Below, in pieces: positions 10,089 to 23,000 of a stretch of DNA of 64,000 nt (position 1 is its first letter; every line of letters begins with the position of its first letter). The notes under the pieces were generated by a model, which saw only the letters and a list, made by a program, of their open reading frames with translations, ran no database searches and was not told the origin of the DNA. This DNA comes from Anaeramoeba flamelloides (lineage: Eukaryota; Metamonada; Anaeramoebidae), in the NCBI GenBank assembly GCA_027625915.1, contig JANTQA010000012.1, positions 2,201,001-2,265,000 on the forward strand, read 5' to 3'. A program made the position numbers and the translations under genes.

Positions 10089-13000
10089 ATGTCAACAAAA
10101 TTACACATAAAAATTATTGAAGCAAAGGGGCTAAAAGCTGCCGATATTGGTGGAAAATCTGATCCTTATTGCTCGGTTTCGATTAATGGAACAAAACCGT
10201 TCCACAAGACAAAGGTACAAAAGAAAACTTTAAATCCTGTTTGGAATGAAACCATTACACTGGATGTTACAAATGCGTATGATTTTTTTTTTTTTTTTTA
10301 TCTCTTTTTATTTTTTGAAAATTAAACAAACTCTGGTTGTGGTGAACACTTTTTGTCATTTGGTAATCATTTCTTTTTGTAAGTGAAATACCCAAAACAC
10401 TTTCTAATAAATGTAAAATGACTTTACAAGAACAATTGATAAAAACTCAACGAACACAAACGTAAATGAACGATCAGTATTCGATCATGGAATGAACATC
10501 AATTAAATTTTAACACCAAAAGCCTCGAATTAAAAGACCTCAAATTGTTTATTTGAATTTGTTGTTCCACTATTTGTCCACCCCCTTCGATCCTATGTTA
10601 ATTTCAAAAGAAAAGGAACAAAATTTTCATTTGGTTTTCCATAAAATCACATTCCAAGAATCCAATCATTTCTCATAAGAAACAGCTCTGAAAGGAAAAC
10701 CATAATCTAGAACAAGCTAATTTACAGAATTAACAATTTAAATTTAGAATTTGATTTCTGTCGCGATTTTTGGAAAGCCGAATGAAAATTTTGTTCTATT
10801 TATTTGAAAACAAATACACTCCACTTGCATGGAAAAATAAAATTGAAAAAAAAAAACAGTTAGACAAAACTACTACTTTCCTTAACCTTTCAACATTAAT
10901 TTTAAATTTTATTCACAATATAATCAAAATTCCAGAACTTCAAATTCATAAGGCTATTGTATTTATTGTTGTCAGTATAACCACATTTTTTAAAAGTCCA
11001 TAATCTAAGAAAAAAAGGAGTTTTTTTTCGGGTAAGAAATTTCAAATAAACTGAAGAATGAATTTTAGTTTAACTCAACTTGGAGAGATTTACTTTGATA
11101 GATAATAACTAATAGTTTTGAAAATGTTGTACTTATGTAATAAAACCGAAATAGAGAAAAAAAATCCTTATGATAATTATTGTCGTGTTTGTTGAGTGCC
11201 GTAGAGTGCCTAGGTTTTTTTTAATTTAAGAAATTAAAAGAAAATTTCAGAAATTTTCGGTTTATTTCTTAAATTATAAAAAACCTAACGAAAGTGTCCG
11301 TAGAGTGCCTAGCTTTTTTTTAATTTAAGAAATTAAAAGAAAATTTCAAAAATTTTCTTTTTATTTCTCAAATTAAAAAAAAGCTAATGGTGGTTTTCCA
11401 AAATTCAAAAGAATTGAGTAAAATCAAAGATTTTACTCTATTCTTTTAAATTCTGGAAAACCTAACGAAAAGTGTCCGTCAAGTGCCTAGCTTTTCCAGA
11501 ATTCAAAAGAATGGGGAAAAATCATAGATTTTATTCAATTCTTTTAAATTCTGGAAAAGCTAACGGCGGTTTTTTTTACTTTTTGAAATAAACAGAAAAT
11601 TTATTAAATTTTCAGTTTATTACAAAAATTAAAAAAAACCTAACGGAAAAATCAAAAAAAAAATAATTTTTTCAATTTATATCAATAAATAAATCTTTAA
11701 TAGTCAAAATAATTGGTTCCCATTTGAAAGATATTTATTAAATTTAAAATTCTTTTAAAATATATGATTATAACCTCTTAACTGTGAAAATAAAAAAATA
11801 TCAAATTTTTTACTATTAAATTTGAAAAAAATCTTAATAGAACCTGGAAAATTGGATTTTCTACTTTAATTGTAAAATATCTCTAAAAATAATTTTTGAT
11901 CAAAGATCTTTTATTAACCAATAGTCTTTATTATAAGTGAGGTTATCAAAAAGTAAAAAATTTTTTCATGATCATGAATAGCCAACAAACTTCAATAGAC
12001 CTATTTTTCAGGGATTATATTAAAAGCTTTTATTTTGAAGTATTTTAAAACGAAGTTGTGAGTGCTTAAAACAATTTTAATATTTTTAGATGAATTTTTC
12101 CCCACTTTTAAAAGCCCCCCCTGGAAAGAATAAGTATCCCCTTCAAACCCAAAACGCTTAAGGGACTAATCTCTATTAAAATTTTTTACCTAAATTTAAT
12201 AGAGATTGAGAAAATTTTTTGCCAATAACTTAGATTTGAAAGCAACTGTTTATTTTCAATATTAAACTTATTTCTAGATAATGAATCCTTATTTAGAAAT
12301 TGGTCAAAAAAAAAAAAAAATAATAGAGACTAGCCCCTAAATAATTATTTTAACATTCTAACTTTTTGATCATTTTTTATTGGTGTATCCTTCCTATGAA
12401 AAAGATAGATTAATATTTCAAAACAAATTTAAAGAGAAATAAATCTGAATGAAATAATTTTAAAACAAGACAGTTTGAAATTATTTTCATTGATTAATAA
12501 TTGTGAAATCCATGATTTTACACTAGAATTCCCAATAAGTAAAATTAATTATCAGGACATCTAGAGTGTAATCCACACTTCTTTAATAATAATAATAACA
12601 AAACTCAAACTTTTTTTTTCAAATTAAAAAAAATAAATACAATAAAAATTTTATTTGGAAATTTAGAAATCGCGACACTTTAGTAATTGCAATCTCTGAT
12701 TGGGATAGAATTGGAAGCCATGATCTTCTTGCGTTAGTGCGTGTACCAGTTTCTTCCTTATTAGATAACGAGCCACATGATGAATGGACACAATGCGAAG
12801 GGAAAAAAAGGGGATCCAAAACAAAAGGAAAACTTCATTTAATTGTATTATTTTATTTTTCTCTCTCTTTATCCCAATTATTCTTTTTTATATTAATGTA
12901 TTTTTATTAATTCTCAACTTTTTAATCAAACACAACAAAGACACACTATTGCCCAAGTAAGTATTTTTGTTTTTTATATTTTAAAAAATGCCTGTGTTTT

Positions 13001-16000
13001 TAATACTACTAATTAGAATAAAAATTTTTATTTATCTATTGTCCAATTCCCAATATCCACCCATCTTTTTTTTTTTTTTTTGTTTGTTTTGATGGAATAA
13101 ATGTTCAGGTACTGTAAAAAGGTGTAAAAATTAAAATTAGCACCAAATTGTGTAAAAAATACACCAAAAAGTAAAAAAAGTAAAAAAAAACAAAGGATAT
13201 CATAATAAAAGTTATTTTTTTACGCCATTGTTTGTCTTAAAATAATAGAAAAAATTGTATAAATTTTTTTTTTTTTTTTTTATTATTGAAGAGAGGTAAT
13301 TAAACAAAATTTCCTCTTGTTTGTCGTTAATTTTTTTTTAATTTGAGAAATAAACTAAAAATTTCAAAAATTTTCTCTTTATTTCTAAAATTAAAAAAAA
13401 TTGTCGTTAGGTTTTTCAGAATTTAAAAGAATTGAGTAAAATCTTTGATTTTTCTCCATTCTTTTGAATTTTGAAAAAGCGTCGTTAGGTTTTCTATACC
13501 ACTTGACGAAACCCGACGGCACTTCCTGAAACTCTAAATTTTATTTAGAGTTTTTATACCCTTACTATAATTTAGGCAAGATTATAACTCATATGAGATC
13601 TTATATTGAAAAAACAAAAAGAAAAAATATTTATTTCTAAACAAAGACAAGAAAAGGAAATGAAAGAAATAAAAGAAATAAAAGAGATTAAAAAAATAAT
13701 AAACTTCATTGAAAATTTTTTTTTTGCACCACAAGTGTTGAATGGGTTGGTGGTTGTTTCCTTTTATGTCGAATTTGTTTTGGATCGTCACCATAATTTG
13801 TTTTAATAAAGAGATCTAAATATTTGAACAATTAGTGATCAAAAAAAATTGTTTAAATTTAAACATATTCTTTGTCAAAAATTTTTTTCTGGAGTTTCAG
13901 ACTTTAATTTTATAGAAAATATAAAAGCCGTTTAGGGGTTTAGTCTTTTCTTTGATTAAGACCAATTATAGGTCTAAATTTTATTATTTGAGTTTGTTGA
14001 TAGTGTTTTTTAGAATCTAATACAATTCTTTGATTTAAACACATAAAAAGTGGAGAAATTCGATCAAAAATTATTTTATTAATCTTTTAAAAGTCTTTTA
14101 AAAACATGTAGATGAAATTTATCAATGTAAAATAATTGTCGAAACGCCAAAACATGATCTCGTGAAAAATTGTCATTTTTACACTTTTGTTTCATAAAAT
14201 CCAATGTTTGATTTCATTCATAGGGTTAATCGATTTTTTGTTCAAAATTTTGCTGACAATTAAAATTCAAATAATTTACATTTTACAATTTTTGAAAACG
14301 TCTTTACAATCGATACTCTTTAACAATTTGATTTCTCTAATGGAATTAATTCAAAAAAAAATAGGATCTTAAAATAAAATTTACATATTTGGTCTTAATT
14401 TTTACACCGTATAACGTACTATGCAAATATTATTTAAATCAAATTCATAAATTCTTATAATAATTTGTAATACTTCTATATTCACATTTAAAAAATTTAA
14501 AATTTCTCTCAAAGAACAATGAAACCCGAGCTTAATTAATTTGACAATTTCCGTGTTTTCAAAGGTTTTAAAAGATCCTTTTATTCTTCTAACTCATTGT
14601 TACGAGTAAAAAGATTTTGGAAATTGTAAGAAAAATTTTCTTTTATTAATTGGGAAATGACAGCATTATTTGATTTTATTTTTATTTTTTAAACATAATA
14701 CTGAAAAAACAAAAATCAAAAAAGATTTAATAGTGAATAAAAACCAGAAATAATAATCTCAATTTTACAAACAACTTGTGTAATATGCTTTACATTCTTC
14801 AAAGTTTAATGGTATTTTTATTTAGTTTCATTAATCTAAAAATTCTTGAAAAAAAAATCTTAGAATTTCTTTTGTTTTCTATTTCAATTTCCATTTCAAT
14901 TTCTATTCAATTTATTATTTTTATTTATTTCTCTTCTGTTTACAGAAATAAAAACTTAATTTATATTTAATTTTAATTGAATAAATCTATAATATCATTT
15001 TTAAATAATTATTGAAATATTTCCTTTATTCAAAAAATTTTTTAATTGATCGTGTGATTTTAAATATTCAATAATATTATAAGAAAAAACAAAAAATATA
15101 AAAACAAATTCATTTTCAAAAATTGGAGAAATTTTTTTTTAAAATTCAATAAATGTAAATTATTAGCATTTCCCCTTAATAATTAGTAGATTAAAAACAC
15201 TTATATAAACAATTAGCATATATTCAAGAGATTAAAATTCTTCTTTTGCTGCTATTTTTTATTTTTAATATTAAATCTCAGAATCAACACCATTTCAACC
15301 CTCTCAAAAGAAAACCACACAAAACATTAAAATGGGTGGGATGAATACTATGTCAGGATTTCAAAAAATGGGTAATCTGGGGGGTATGAACCAAAGGAAT
15401 ATGGGAAGCATGAATCAAATGAACCAGATGAACCAAATGAACAAAACAAATATGAGTGGAATGAATATGGGAGGAATGAACCAAATGAACCAAATGAACA
15501 TGGGTGGTATGAACCAAATGAACATGGGTGGAATGAACCAGATGAACCAGATGAACCAAATGAACCAAATGAACCAAATGAGTCAAATGAAACAAGGAGG
15601 AATGAACATGAGTGGAATGAATCAAGGAGGAATGAACATGAGTGGAATGAATCAAGGAGGAATGAACATGGGTGGAATGAACCAAGGAGGAATGAATATG
15701 GGTGGAATGAACCAGATGAACCAAGGAGGAATGAATATGGGAGGAACGAATCAAGGAGGAATGAACATGGGTGGAATGAACCAAGGAGGAATGAATATGG
15801 GTGGAATGAACCAGATGAATCAAATGAATCAAATGAATCAAATGAATCAAATGAATCAAATGAATCAAATGAACCAGACGAACATGGGTGGAATGAATCA
15901 AGGAGGAATGAATCAAGGAGGAATGAATATGGGTGGAATGAACCAAGGAGGAATGAACCAAGGTGGAATGAATCAAGGAGGAATGAACATGGGTGGGATG

Positions 16001-16162
16001 AATCAAGGAGGGATGAATCAAGGGGGAATGAACCAAATGAATACAAATAAAAATATGAATACGAATATGAATTCAAATCAAAATCAAATGTTACAAATGA
16101 TGCAAAATCAAAAAATGCAAACACAACTCTTACAAAATACCGTGTACCAAAACAGAAAATAA
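10089..16162 (+). CDS. C2-domain protein with Gly-Met-Asn-Gln repeat tail
   Basis: Four exons join in frame: 10089-10276, 12667-12844, 12941-12956 (16 nt) and 15282-16162. They total 1263 nt, 420 codons plus stop. Donors are GTATGA, GTATTA and GTAAGT; acceptors are TTTAG, AAAG and TCAG. Residues 1-122 or so form one C2 domain: LHIKIIEAKGL, the loop GGKSDPYCSV, KTLNPVWNETITLDV, then loop DWDRIGSHDLL, ending in GKLHLI. The Asp residues that bind calcium in C2 loops 1 and 3 (KSDPY, DWD, SHD) are present, so Ca2+-dependent membrane binding is likely. The rest is a low-complexity tail of GGMNQ/GGMNM and QMN repeats ending in a Gln/Asn/Met segment. The architecture recalls protist C2 proteins with disordered tails. 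The C2 exons are certain; linking the repeat exon rests on phase and an upstream open linker (STPFQPSQKKTTQNIK). Confidence 0.75.
10568..10817. mobile_element. MITE family 2 copy
   Basis: The left arm includes CACTATTTGTCC and AGGAACAAAATTTTCATTTGG. The right arm includes GGAAAGCCGAATGAAAATTTTG and ends AACAAATA. It is diverged from the 4.5-kb copy and carries a short C-rich insertion near the left end. Confidence 0.5.
11186..11646. repeat. Tandem array of five ~74-bp hairpins
   Basis: Five palindromes of 71-75 bp occur in a row at 11212-11286, 11311-11385, 11392-11462, 11489-11562 and 11567-11640. Two stem types occur: TTTTTTTAATTTAAGAAAT with its complement, and TTTTCCAGAATTCAAAAGAAT with its complement. 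Linkers alternate between about 25 nt (TAACGAAAGTGTCCGTAGAG then TGCCT) and 4-6 nt (AACGGC or AATGG). Related sets are at 8405, 13310, 18710, 45795 and 56575. It has no coding capacity; each unit could fold as a cruciform or RNA hairpin. Confidence 0.7.
12370..12592. mobile_element. Short element with GTGTAATCC ends
   Basis: Starts ATTGGTGTATCCTTCCTATG and ends CTAGAGTGTAATCCACACTT. A reverse-oriented relative is at 16525-16740, sharing TCAAACTATCTTGTTTTAAAA (as complement) and the AAATCATAGATTTCAC block. Probably a non-autonomous DNA element. Confidence 0.5.
12957..15281. other. Intron 3 of the C2 gene (2.33 kb)
   Basis: GTAAGT donor and TCAG acceptor. It contains a hairpin-family copy (13310-13535) and otherwise AT-rich DNA. 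Small frames at 13606, 14187 and 14776 look like low-complexity noise. Confidence 0.6.
13310..13535. repeat. Hairpin repeat, CTAACG family
   Basis: Two palindromic modules (TTAATTTGAGAAATAAACT stem and AGAATTTAAAAGAATTGAG stem) separated by GTCGTTAGG linkers. They end in ACGAAACCCGACGGCACTTCC, the complement of the end motif of the 11.2- and 18.7-kb copies. Confidence 0.55.
15400..16050 (+). repeat. Coding minisatellite (GGMNQ / QMN units)
   Basis: Tandem 15-30-nt units built from GGAGGAATGAA and CAAATGAAC blocks encode Gly-Gly-Met-Asn-Gln/Met and Gln-Met-Asn repeats. The near-identical units keep both strands open over long frames, which are shadows. Length is likely to vary between individuals. 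Confidence 0.8.
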
Positions 16163-18194
16163 TCAAACAAATATTTTTTTGACAATTTTTTTCAAAAATA
16201 TCATAACAATAAAAAATTTTAATATCATTAACTTTATTTTAATCAAAAATTATTAAAAATAACAAAACCAAGTATTCTTTTTTTTTTCCTTTTCTCATTG
16301 CTATTTTTTTTTTAAATTACTTAAAAATAAAAAATATGTAATTTTTTTCTTGTTTTTTTTTGAGAAAAACACAAACAATAAAATTTTTATCTTTCTTTAT
16401 TAAAATTATTATAATACCGAAAAGTTTATATTATCCAAAAAAATGGTACGAATGTTAAGAATTATTTTCAAAAAGACCTAAATTTAACAAAAAGAAAAAT
16501 GGAAATTTTTTTTTTATTATTATTGAAGAAGTGTAAATTATACACTCTAGTTGTCCTTAGACTTGAATTTCCATCAGAAATTTAAGCGTAAAATCATAGA
16601 TTTCACGATTATTAATTAATGGAAATAATTTCAAACTATCTTGTTTTAAAATTATTGTAGGGGATTTATTTCTTTTAATTTGTTTTGAAATATTAATTTA
16701 TTTTTTTCATAAGAGTGGATTACCCAGAAAAAATGACCAATATTTTCTATTATTTCCTTCTTTTCATATTTCAAACATAAAGGGACATAATTAATTTGAA
16801 TTTTCATCTATTACACAATAATATCTATTTAAGCTTTTAGAATATGTCCTGAATTTTCACTAGTTGAGTTTTACAAGATAACTTCCATATCTTTGGGGTT
16901 TAAATAAATAGTTTTGATATTTTATTATTATGGATTATTTTTTGGGGTGTCGTCAAATGCTATAGAGTTCTGCAGCGATCCTAGGTTTTTTTTATTTTTG
17001 AAATGAAAGATAACTAACACCATTCCCAGCCCTTGAAACACAATATTTCATTATATGTGTATTTATAAATTTCTTTTTTCAATTCAATTAAATCTTTTGA
17101 ATTCCAATTGATTTTATTTTTTGTAAGTTGATTGAATTATATTAATTTTTCCAAATAAGGAAGAGATAATTTTTTTAATTTTTTTTTTAATTTTGAATTT
17201 CTTTTTATTAGCCAAAATTACAATAATTTAGATTTTGAATTCTCTTTTATCAATGAGAATTGGTGTATTTCGGTTTATTTTCCCTTTTTTTTTTTCTTTT
17301 TTTTAGTCAACATTTTTCAATTTTAATTTATAAAAATATAAGATCATTTCATCAAAAAAATATTTTTTGATAAATTGTTGATTTCAAGTTTCTTTAGGTT
17401 TACAATAAAAAATTGAAATAACGAAAACTGTAAAATTTTAAAGTCCCATAAACGTATTTAATCAAATGATTAATGAGGTGTAATTAACCATAATATTCAT
17501 TTTTTGTAAAACGATTGAATTAAAAATCAGAAATTGGGAGAGTGACCAATATTAACATTTTCAAATTTTCTATTCTCTTTAAACAGCATCCCTTTCAAAT
17601 AAAAGGATACCGAAATTTTCAATAGTTATTCATAATTGAATCAAATTAATTAAAATACCTTTCCAAAATCAAAGAAGCACTTTAAAAAAATAAAAAACAC
17701 TCAAACGAATCTTAAAAACTTATTAAAACAAAACAATAAAAATTAACATTAAATATTTGAAAAAGTGATGTTTACTTTACTTTTCAATGAGAAATCTCGT
17801 TTTTTAAATTTTAGTAATATATATATATTATAAAACGAATAAAAACCTAAGAACAAGATGAATTGGTAAACAGTTCTTTACATTTTTTATAACCCTTTAT
17901 ACGTCTAACTTTTGTTCTTTAAAGTCTCATTTTTCAAGATAAAGCTACAATTAATCTGAGTATTTTGTTGTTTTGTTTTTTCAATTTTTTCTTTTTTTTT
18001 TGTTCCTTACATCTATCATGTAAGGTACTTCTTAATTCCTATATCGAACTCATTCGAAATCAAACTTAAAATTTTTCAATTTTTATACTAACAGATTATT
18101 TCGAAATTGATTTCTTCCTATCTTTTTTTTTCTTTTTCGAACAGTTCAATATCCTTAAATAAATAAAAAAAAATTGAAAAAATAGAAAATTACA
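16163..18194. other. Intergenic region between C2 and RalGAP genes
   Basis: Contains the 16525-16740 element and a lone fragment of the hairpin-family end near 16950-17000. The remainder is A/T-rich with no gene seen. Confidence 0.5.
16525..16740. mobile_element. Short element with GTGTAATCC ends, reverse copy
   Basis: Left end GAAGTGTAAATTATACACTC; right end CATAAGAGTGGATTAC. It is the reverse-orientation relative of 12370-12592. Its left ~100 bp also match the 5' part of the longer repeats at 48558 and 57926. Confidence 0.5.
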
Positions 18195-18211
18195 ATGAAA
18201 ACCACGTATTG
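18195..18211 (+). CDS. Possible 17-nt first coding exon
   Basis: ATGAAAACCACGTATTG is followed at once by the best donor consensus in the area, GTAAGTATC, and preceded by a T-rich then A-rich leader like other gene starts here. It could be the first exon of the RalGAP gene, but its phase does not join directly to the next supported exon, so an intermediate exon would be needed. Speculative. Confidence 0.22.
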
Positions 18212-18229
18212 GTAAGTATCTTGATAACA

Positions 18230-18670
18230 ATCAAATTCAATAGTATCGATGAATTGAGATCTGTGAACTTTTGTTTGAAAAAGAGTTCAGATATTATTAA
18301 TTTTACTCAAAAAGATTATTTTTCATTGGATATTAGAATAAATAAAAAATTTATAAAATTTTTAAAAAATCAATCCACACTCTTCAAGAATAATTTAGTT
18401 AACTGAAGAGAAACTTCACCAAGCCAGAATCCCAATTTTCAAAAAAAAATGCAAACTCAAAAAAAAATAAAACTTTTGTATTTTGTATATTCTTTAGACC
18501 TATTAAAATTTTCCAAAAAATTGAAAACTGAAAATATTAATTTTTAAATAGAAAATTTAAAATTATTAAAAATACATCTTAATAATTTTCGACTAAACAT
18601 AATAATAAATAACTCTGAGTGGAAAAGCCAGGAATATTTCAATTTTATAAGATATAATAATGAAATCAAT
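18230..18670 (+). repeat. Dispersed repeat with residual coding look, copy 2
   Basis: Homologous by eye to 6380-6900. It contains a 65-codon frame with a Lys/Asn/Ile-rich end but no start in good context. Probably non-functional. Confidence 0.4.
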
Positions 18671-18709
18671 GAAAGATCATTTTTTCAATTGTTGAAGAAT
18701 ATAATAGAG

Positions 18710-19300
18710 TACTGTCGGGTGCCCAGATTTTCAAGGGTTTATTTGTTTTATTTGTCAAGTGTTCTAGGTTTTTTTGAAGTTTTCTATTTTATTTAGAAAA
18801 TCAATCGATTTTCGTTAGGTTTTTTTGAGTTTTCAATTTATTTTTAAAATCAATAGATTTTCGTGAGGTTTTTTTTACTTTTTGAAATAGAATAGAAAAT
18901 TTTAATAGATTTTACAAATAAAATAGAAAACCTCAAAAAAACCTGGAACACTTCACAAATAAATAGAAAACTCAAAAAAACCTAACGAAAATCTATTGAT
19001 TTTACAAATAAACAGAAAACTCAAGAAAACCTAACTGCGCTTTTTCAAAATAAACAGAAAACTCAAAAAAACCTAACGAAAATCTATAAAATTTACAAAT
19101 AAACAGAAAATTCAAGAAAAAATAAATGTTTTTTTTTTTTTATTAATTCAAAAAAATTGAACAAATCCAAAGATTTTACTCTATTCTAATAAATTTCAGA
19201 AAAGCTAACAGTGATTTTTTTTAATTTAAGAAATAAACTGAAAATTAAATTAATTTTAGGTTTATTTCTTAAAATTAAAAAAAAGAAAGTCTTTTAGAGG
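18710..19300. repeat. Long hairpin-family array
   Basis: Begins GTACTGTCGGGTGCCCAG. Then come repeated GTTTTCTATTTTATTT / CCTAACGAAAATCTAT modules in both orientations (forward 18740-18890, inverted 18910-19110), followed by a TTTAATTTAAGAAATAAACT palindrome at 19215-19290. Same CTAACG linkers as the 11.2-kb array. Confidence 0.55.
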
Positions 19301-20016
19301 AAATTAATTTCCTCCCTTAAAAATAAAAAATTAACAAAGCAAAACTGGTATTTGAATGTCAAATGGGAATAAATTATAACTTCATTTTTCTTAATTTTTC
19401 TTTTATAAATAAATTTCCCAAAGGAATAGATTATAATCTATGACTCTATTTGAAAAAGTCAATTGAAAATGTAGTGAAAATTTTTACCCATTTATTCTTC
19501 ATTATCAATATCAGATTTTCAGTTTATTTTCAATTAACATCCAAGTTTTCTTGTTAGTGCATTATACAGTGATTATAAAGTGTTGAAATTGAAATGTATA
19601 AGATTCACTTTAGAAATTAATATTGGTTGGTTTAATAGTTTTTTAATAAGTCTGTAACTTTTGAGAAAATGTTTCTTCTGAAAATTCATCTTAATTAAAA
19701 CGAAAAGGTACAAAAATGAAAACAATTTTCCGAGTGTTTGTTTTTTTATTGACTCAATGTTATTCCAAAATGGATAAGATGGATTAAATTTGTTTGGGAG
19801 TATTTTCTATTTTTTAAGTTATTTTGGATATGGAAAGAAGCGATTCTTATGAAAAAAAAAAATAAACTGAAATATTTTACAGCTTTACCTTTACATTTGT
19901 CAATTTGAAAAGTTTGGAGATCTATAGTGTGAGTATGTTAAATTTAAAAAAACGGAGTTTATTTGTGTGATGGTAAATTATCTCAAATTATTATTCTAAT
20001 TAAAGTGGAGAAAAAA

Positions 20017-23000
20017 ATGAATTCATTTATTTTTTTCCAAATGTTTCTTCAACACATCGAAAACACAACTTCTTTAAAACCAGATCCAGGTTTGTAATTT
20101 TGATCTCTTGTTGCTACTAAATCCAGAATTATCAAATTTTTTTTTGTTTTTTTTTATTCATTCTCGCCCAACTTGTTAATTTTAGAAACTGGAGTCTTGG
20201 TAAAGTTCCCTTTAGCTGTAAAAACAAATATTATAAAGTCGATACTTTCAGTATTAATTGATCCAAATAAACCCAAAAACCTTTTGCATTCAACCTTTTC
20301 GATCAAATGGATTATGGAATGTTCTGGCTGTTCATTTTCGTTACCAGCAGAACAACATAAAATTATTGAAATGGGAGTTACTCTTTATCAAGATTGGCTG
20401 TTTGGTAAAAATACACCACCACATTTCCATGAAAACCAGAACAGATATTTTCGTGTAAAATAATCTTTTCCTTTTTTTTTTGTTTGTTATTTTTTATTAT
20501 TTCAGATTTTTGTTTTACACACAACAATGCCAAGAAAAAAAATTAGCACCCCCAAAGCAAACACTTCTCTTAAATTAATGGTTCTGAAAAAAAAAAAATT
20601 ATAAAATTAAAAGATTTACTTTTGCCATTTAGGGTTGTGAGCAAAACTTTTGGATTTGGGGAATAGCTTCAAATTCAATTTTAAAGAGTTAAATAGTTTG
20701 TTCTAATGATTTGAAAGAGGTTCCATTCCAAAAATTTTGTTCACAACTGTCTTTTTATTTGCGGGTCTTTGAACTTTTAATGGGAAAAAATTTCTGTTTA
20801 TTTTTCTTTTTTGATGAAGCTTCTTCTTTTTATTTTTTGATTAATTTATTTCAATTGAACACTTTATTTTCACTGAACAAGCAATTTATTGATAAATTAA
20901 CACCATTACACTCTTCTCTTCATGTTTTAAATCAAAATTAATACTGTCATTTCCCAATTAATAAATGAAAATTTGTAATTTGTTTTCCACAAAATTTTCC
21001 AAATATTGGAGAAAAAAACACTCGATCTTCTCAAAATCAATTAGAAATGAAATTTTGAGAGATTTTATTCTCGGGCCTCCTTGTTGAGCATCTGAAATAA
21101 AATTTGAATTAAAATTGTTAAAATAACCCGTAAAGCCTTGATCAACTCATGATGCAAATTAAAAAGCCGTGTTTCTTTTTCCAAGAATGCCTTCACATTA
21201 AATGATCAAGGAAACCGCAAATAAACAATAAGTGAATCTGATACTGATTTCTTCAAGTAACGCTTTTATTAAAAAAAGAAAATTCTAAAAATGAAGGATC
21301 AAAGGCAAAAATTTTCTCTCTCAAAAACAAAAGCTACTATTAGAAGTTAAATTTTTGCAATCAAAAAAACGAAACAAATTAGAATAAAAATTGGAACAAA
21401 ATTCAACTCACAATTTAAAATTTTCTTCAAACACCAAGCAGTTTATCTTCAAAATTGATTTGGCCTTATACATATGATTGAAATTGATTTTTGCATTTGA
21501 ACAAGAAGAAAGAGCAAGTTAATGATTTTATTTTGAAATATGGGCTTTATGCTCTTGACACGGTTATTTTTGGCCACTGTAGTTTTAATTTGAATTTAAC
21601 AGTAACATAAAAAAATTCCATAACAAAACAGTAGATGACACGAAGACTTTGTTTGATCCCTTTTCAAAAGCAAATACCACAACAATGTTTCAGATTTTAA
21701 TTTTTAATCAATTGAAATTCAGATATTTTAAGGAAATTTTGAGAAATTACACTCAAGAAACTAATTTTTACAAACAATTTTTCAATCGCAAAAGAAATGT
21801 ACTGTAGTCAAAATAAAGCGTGCAAAAAAATTTAATGCGTGTTTCAAAATAAAAAGCGTGTTTTTTTTGTTATAGAAGACCAATACATTAACCAATCAAA
21901 GAAACTGATAATTAATAAACCCTAAAAAAATATGTTATTGGTTTCTTAAAGTTCTATTATTTAAAAAGAAATTCTAAAAATAAAGGATCAAATTACAAAA
22001 TTTATCTCAAAAAATAGACTAAATTTTTTTAATTTTTTAATCATCAAAAAAACAATAAAATTCAAAAAAATTGAGAATATTATGGAAAAGTTTCAACTAT
22101 TGGCATGAATAATTTAAATTTTACTCAAAATAACGAGACCTTTACTTTCAAAATTGATTTGAACTTAGGTATACTATTTGGTAGTAGATTGGATGTTGTA
22201 TTGATACAAGAAGAAAAAAAAAGCACGTATAATATTTTGAAACACGGATTATAGTCTTTGTGCACGCTTTATTTTGATCAATGTAGCCACAGAAAAGAAA
22301 TCAAAATTTAATTTTAATTTACTTCAAAAACCACCATAATTATTACCTTGAGCAATTTTTTTCAACTTCAAAATCATTGACAGGTAAATGGTGTCCAAAA
22401 AATGAGCAAAAAAGTGATTTCTTTTAAATTAAACACTTTTTTTAGTGAATCACCTTGGAATTGAAGGTACCATTTCTTTGACTAATTTCAAAATACTTTA
22501 CATTTGACAGTTTTACAAAAGCAATTACTGAAAGTTTTATAAGTTACAATTCAAACCGTTTGGTTCGCTTGTTTGAAGAAATTTGAGTAACACCGTTTTA
22601 AAACTTTTAGTCCCCACTTTTTTTAAATATCTGTTTAATTGTAAAACGTATAAACGCTTTTCAATTTAATTATCTTGACTAACAAGGCAACCTTGTTAGA
22701 GAGGAGGAAAGAAGACGATTATTAAGACTGTATTTTAAGAAATTATTTCCACTAAATTACTCAAAACTTGGAGTACGTGTCTGAATAATGATCTAAAGGC
22801 GTCTACTTCATCTTTTAAGTTCTTTTTAAAAAAATTGAGAGATTTCTAAAATTCAAATTCAGGTATCCACTCACGAAAAAAATTGTCAAACCGATTTTAA
22901 TTGTAAAATTGTAGTAAAAGTTAATTATTTTCAAATATTTTTTTACTTATTTTTCCCTTCTTTTTAAAACCAAAAACCGAATCCAAATATAAGATTTATT

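Larger units (their letters stand above)
10277..12666. other. Intron 1 of the C2 gene (2.39 kb)
   Basis: GTATGA donor and TTTAG acceptor. It contains MITE family 2 (10568-10817), the five-hairpin array (11186-11646) and a short GTGTAATCC-ended element (12370-12592). No independent gene is seen. Confidence 0.7.

Noticed and set aside
15348-16166. Long minus-strand frames (272 and 227 codons) opposite the GGMN repeat
   Set aside because: They exist only because the tandem repeat has a multiple-of-three period that keeps several frames open. Ser/Phe/His-only composition, no homology, and the + frame has a coherent start, end and upstream exon.
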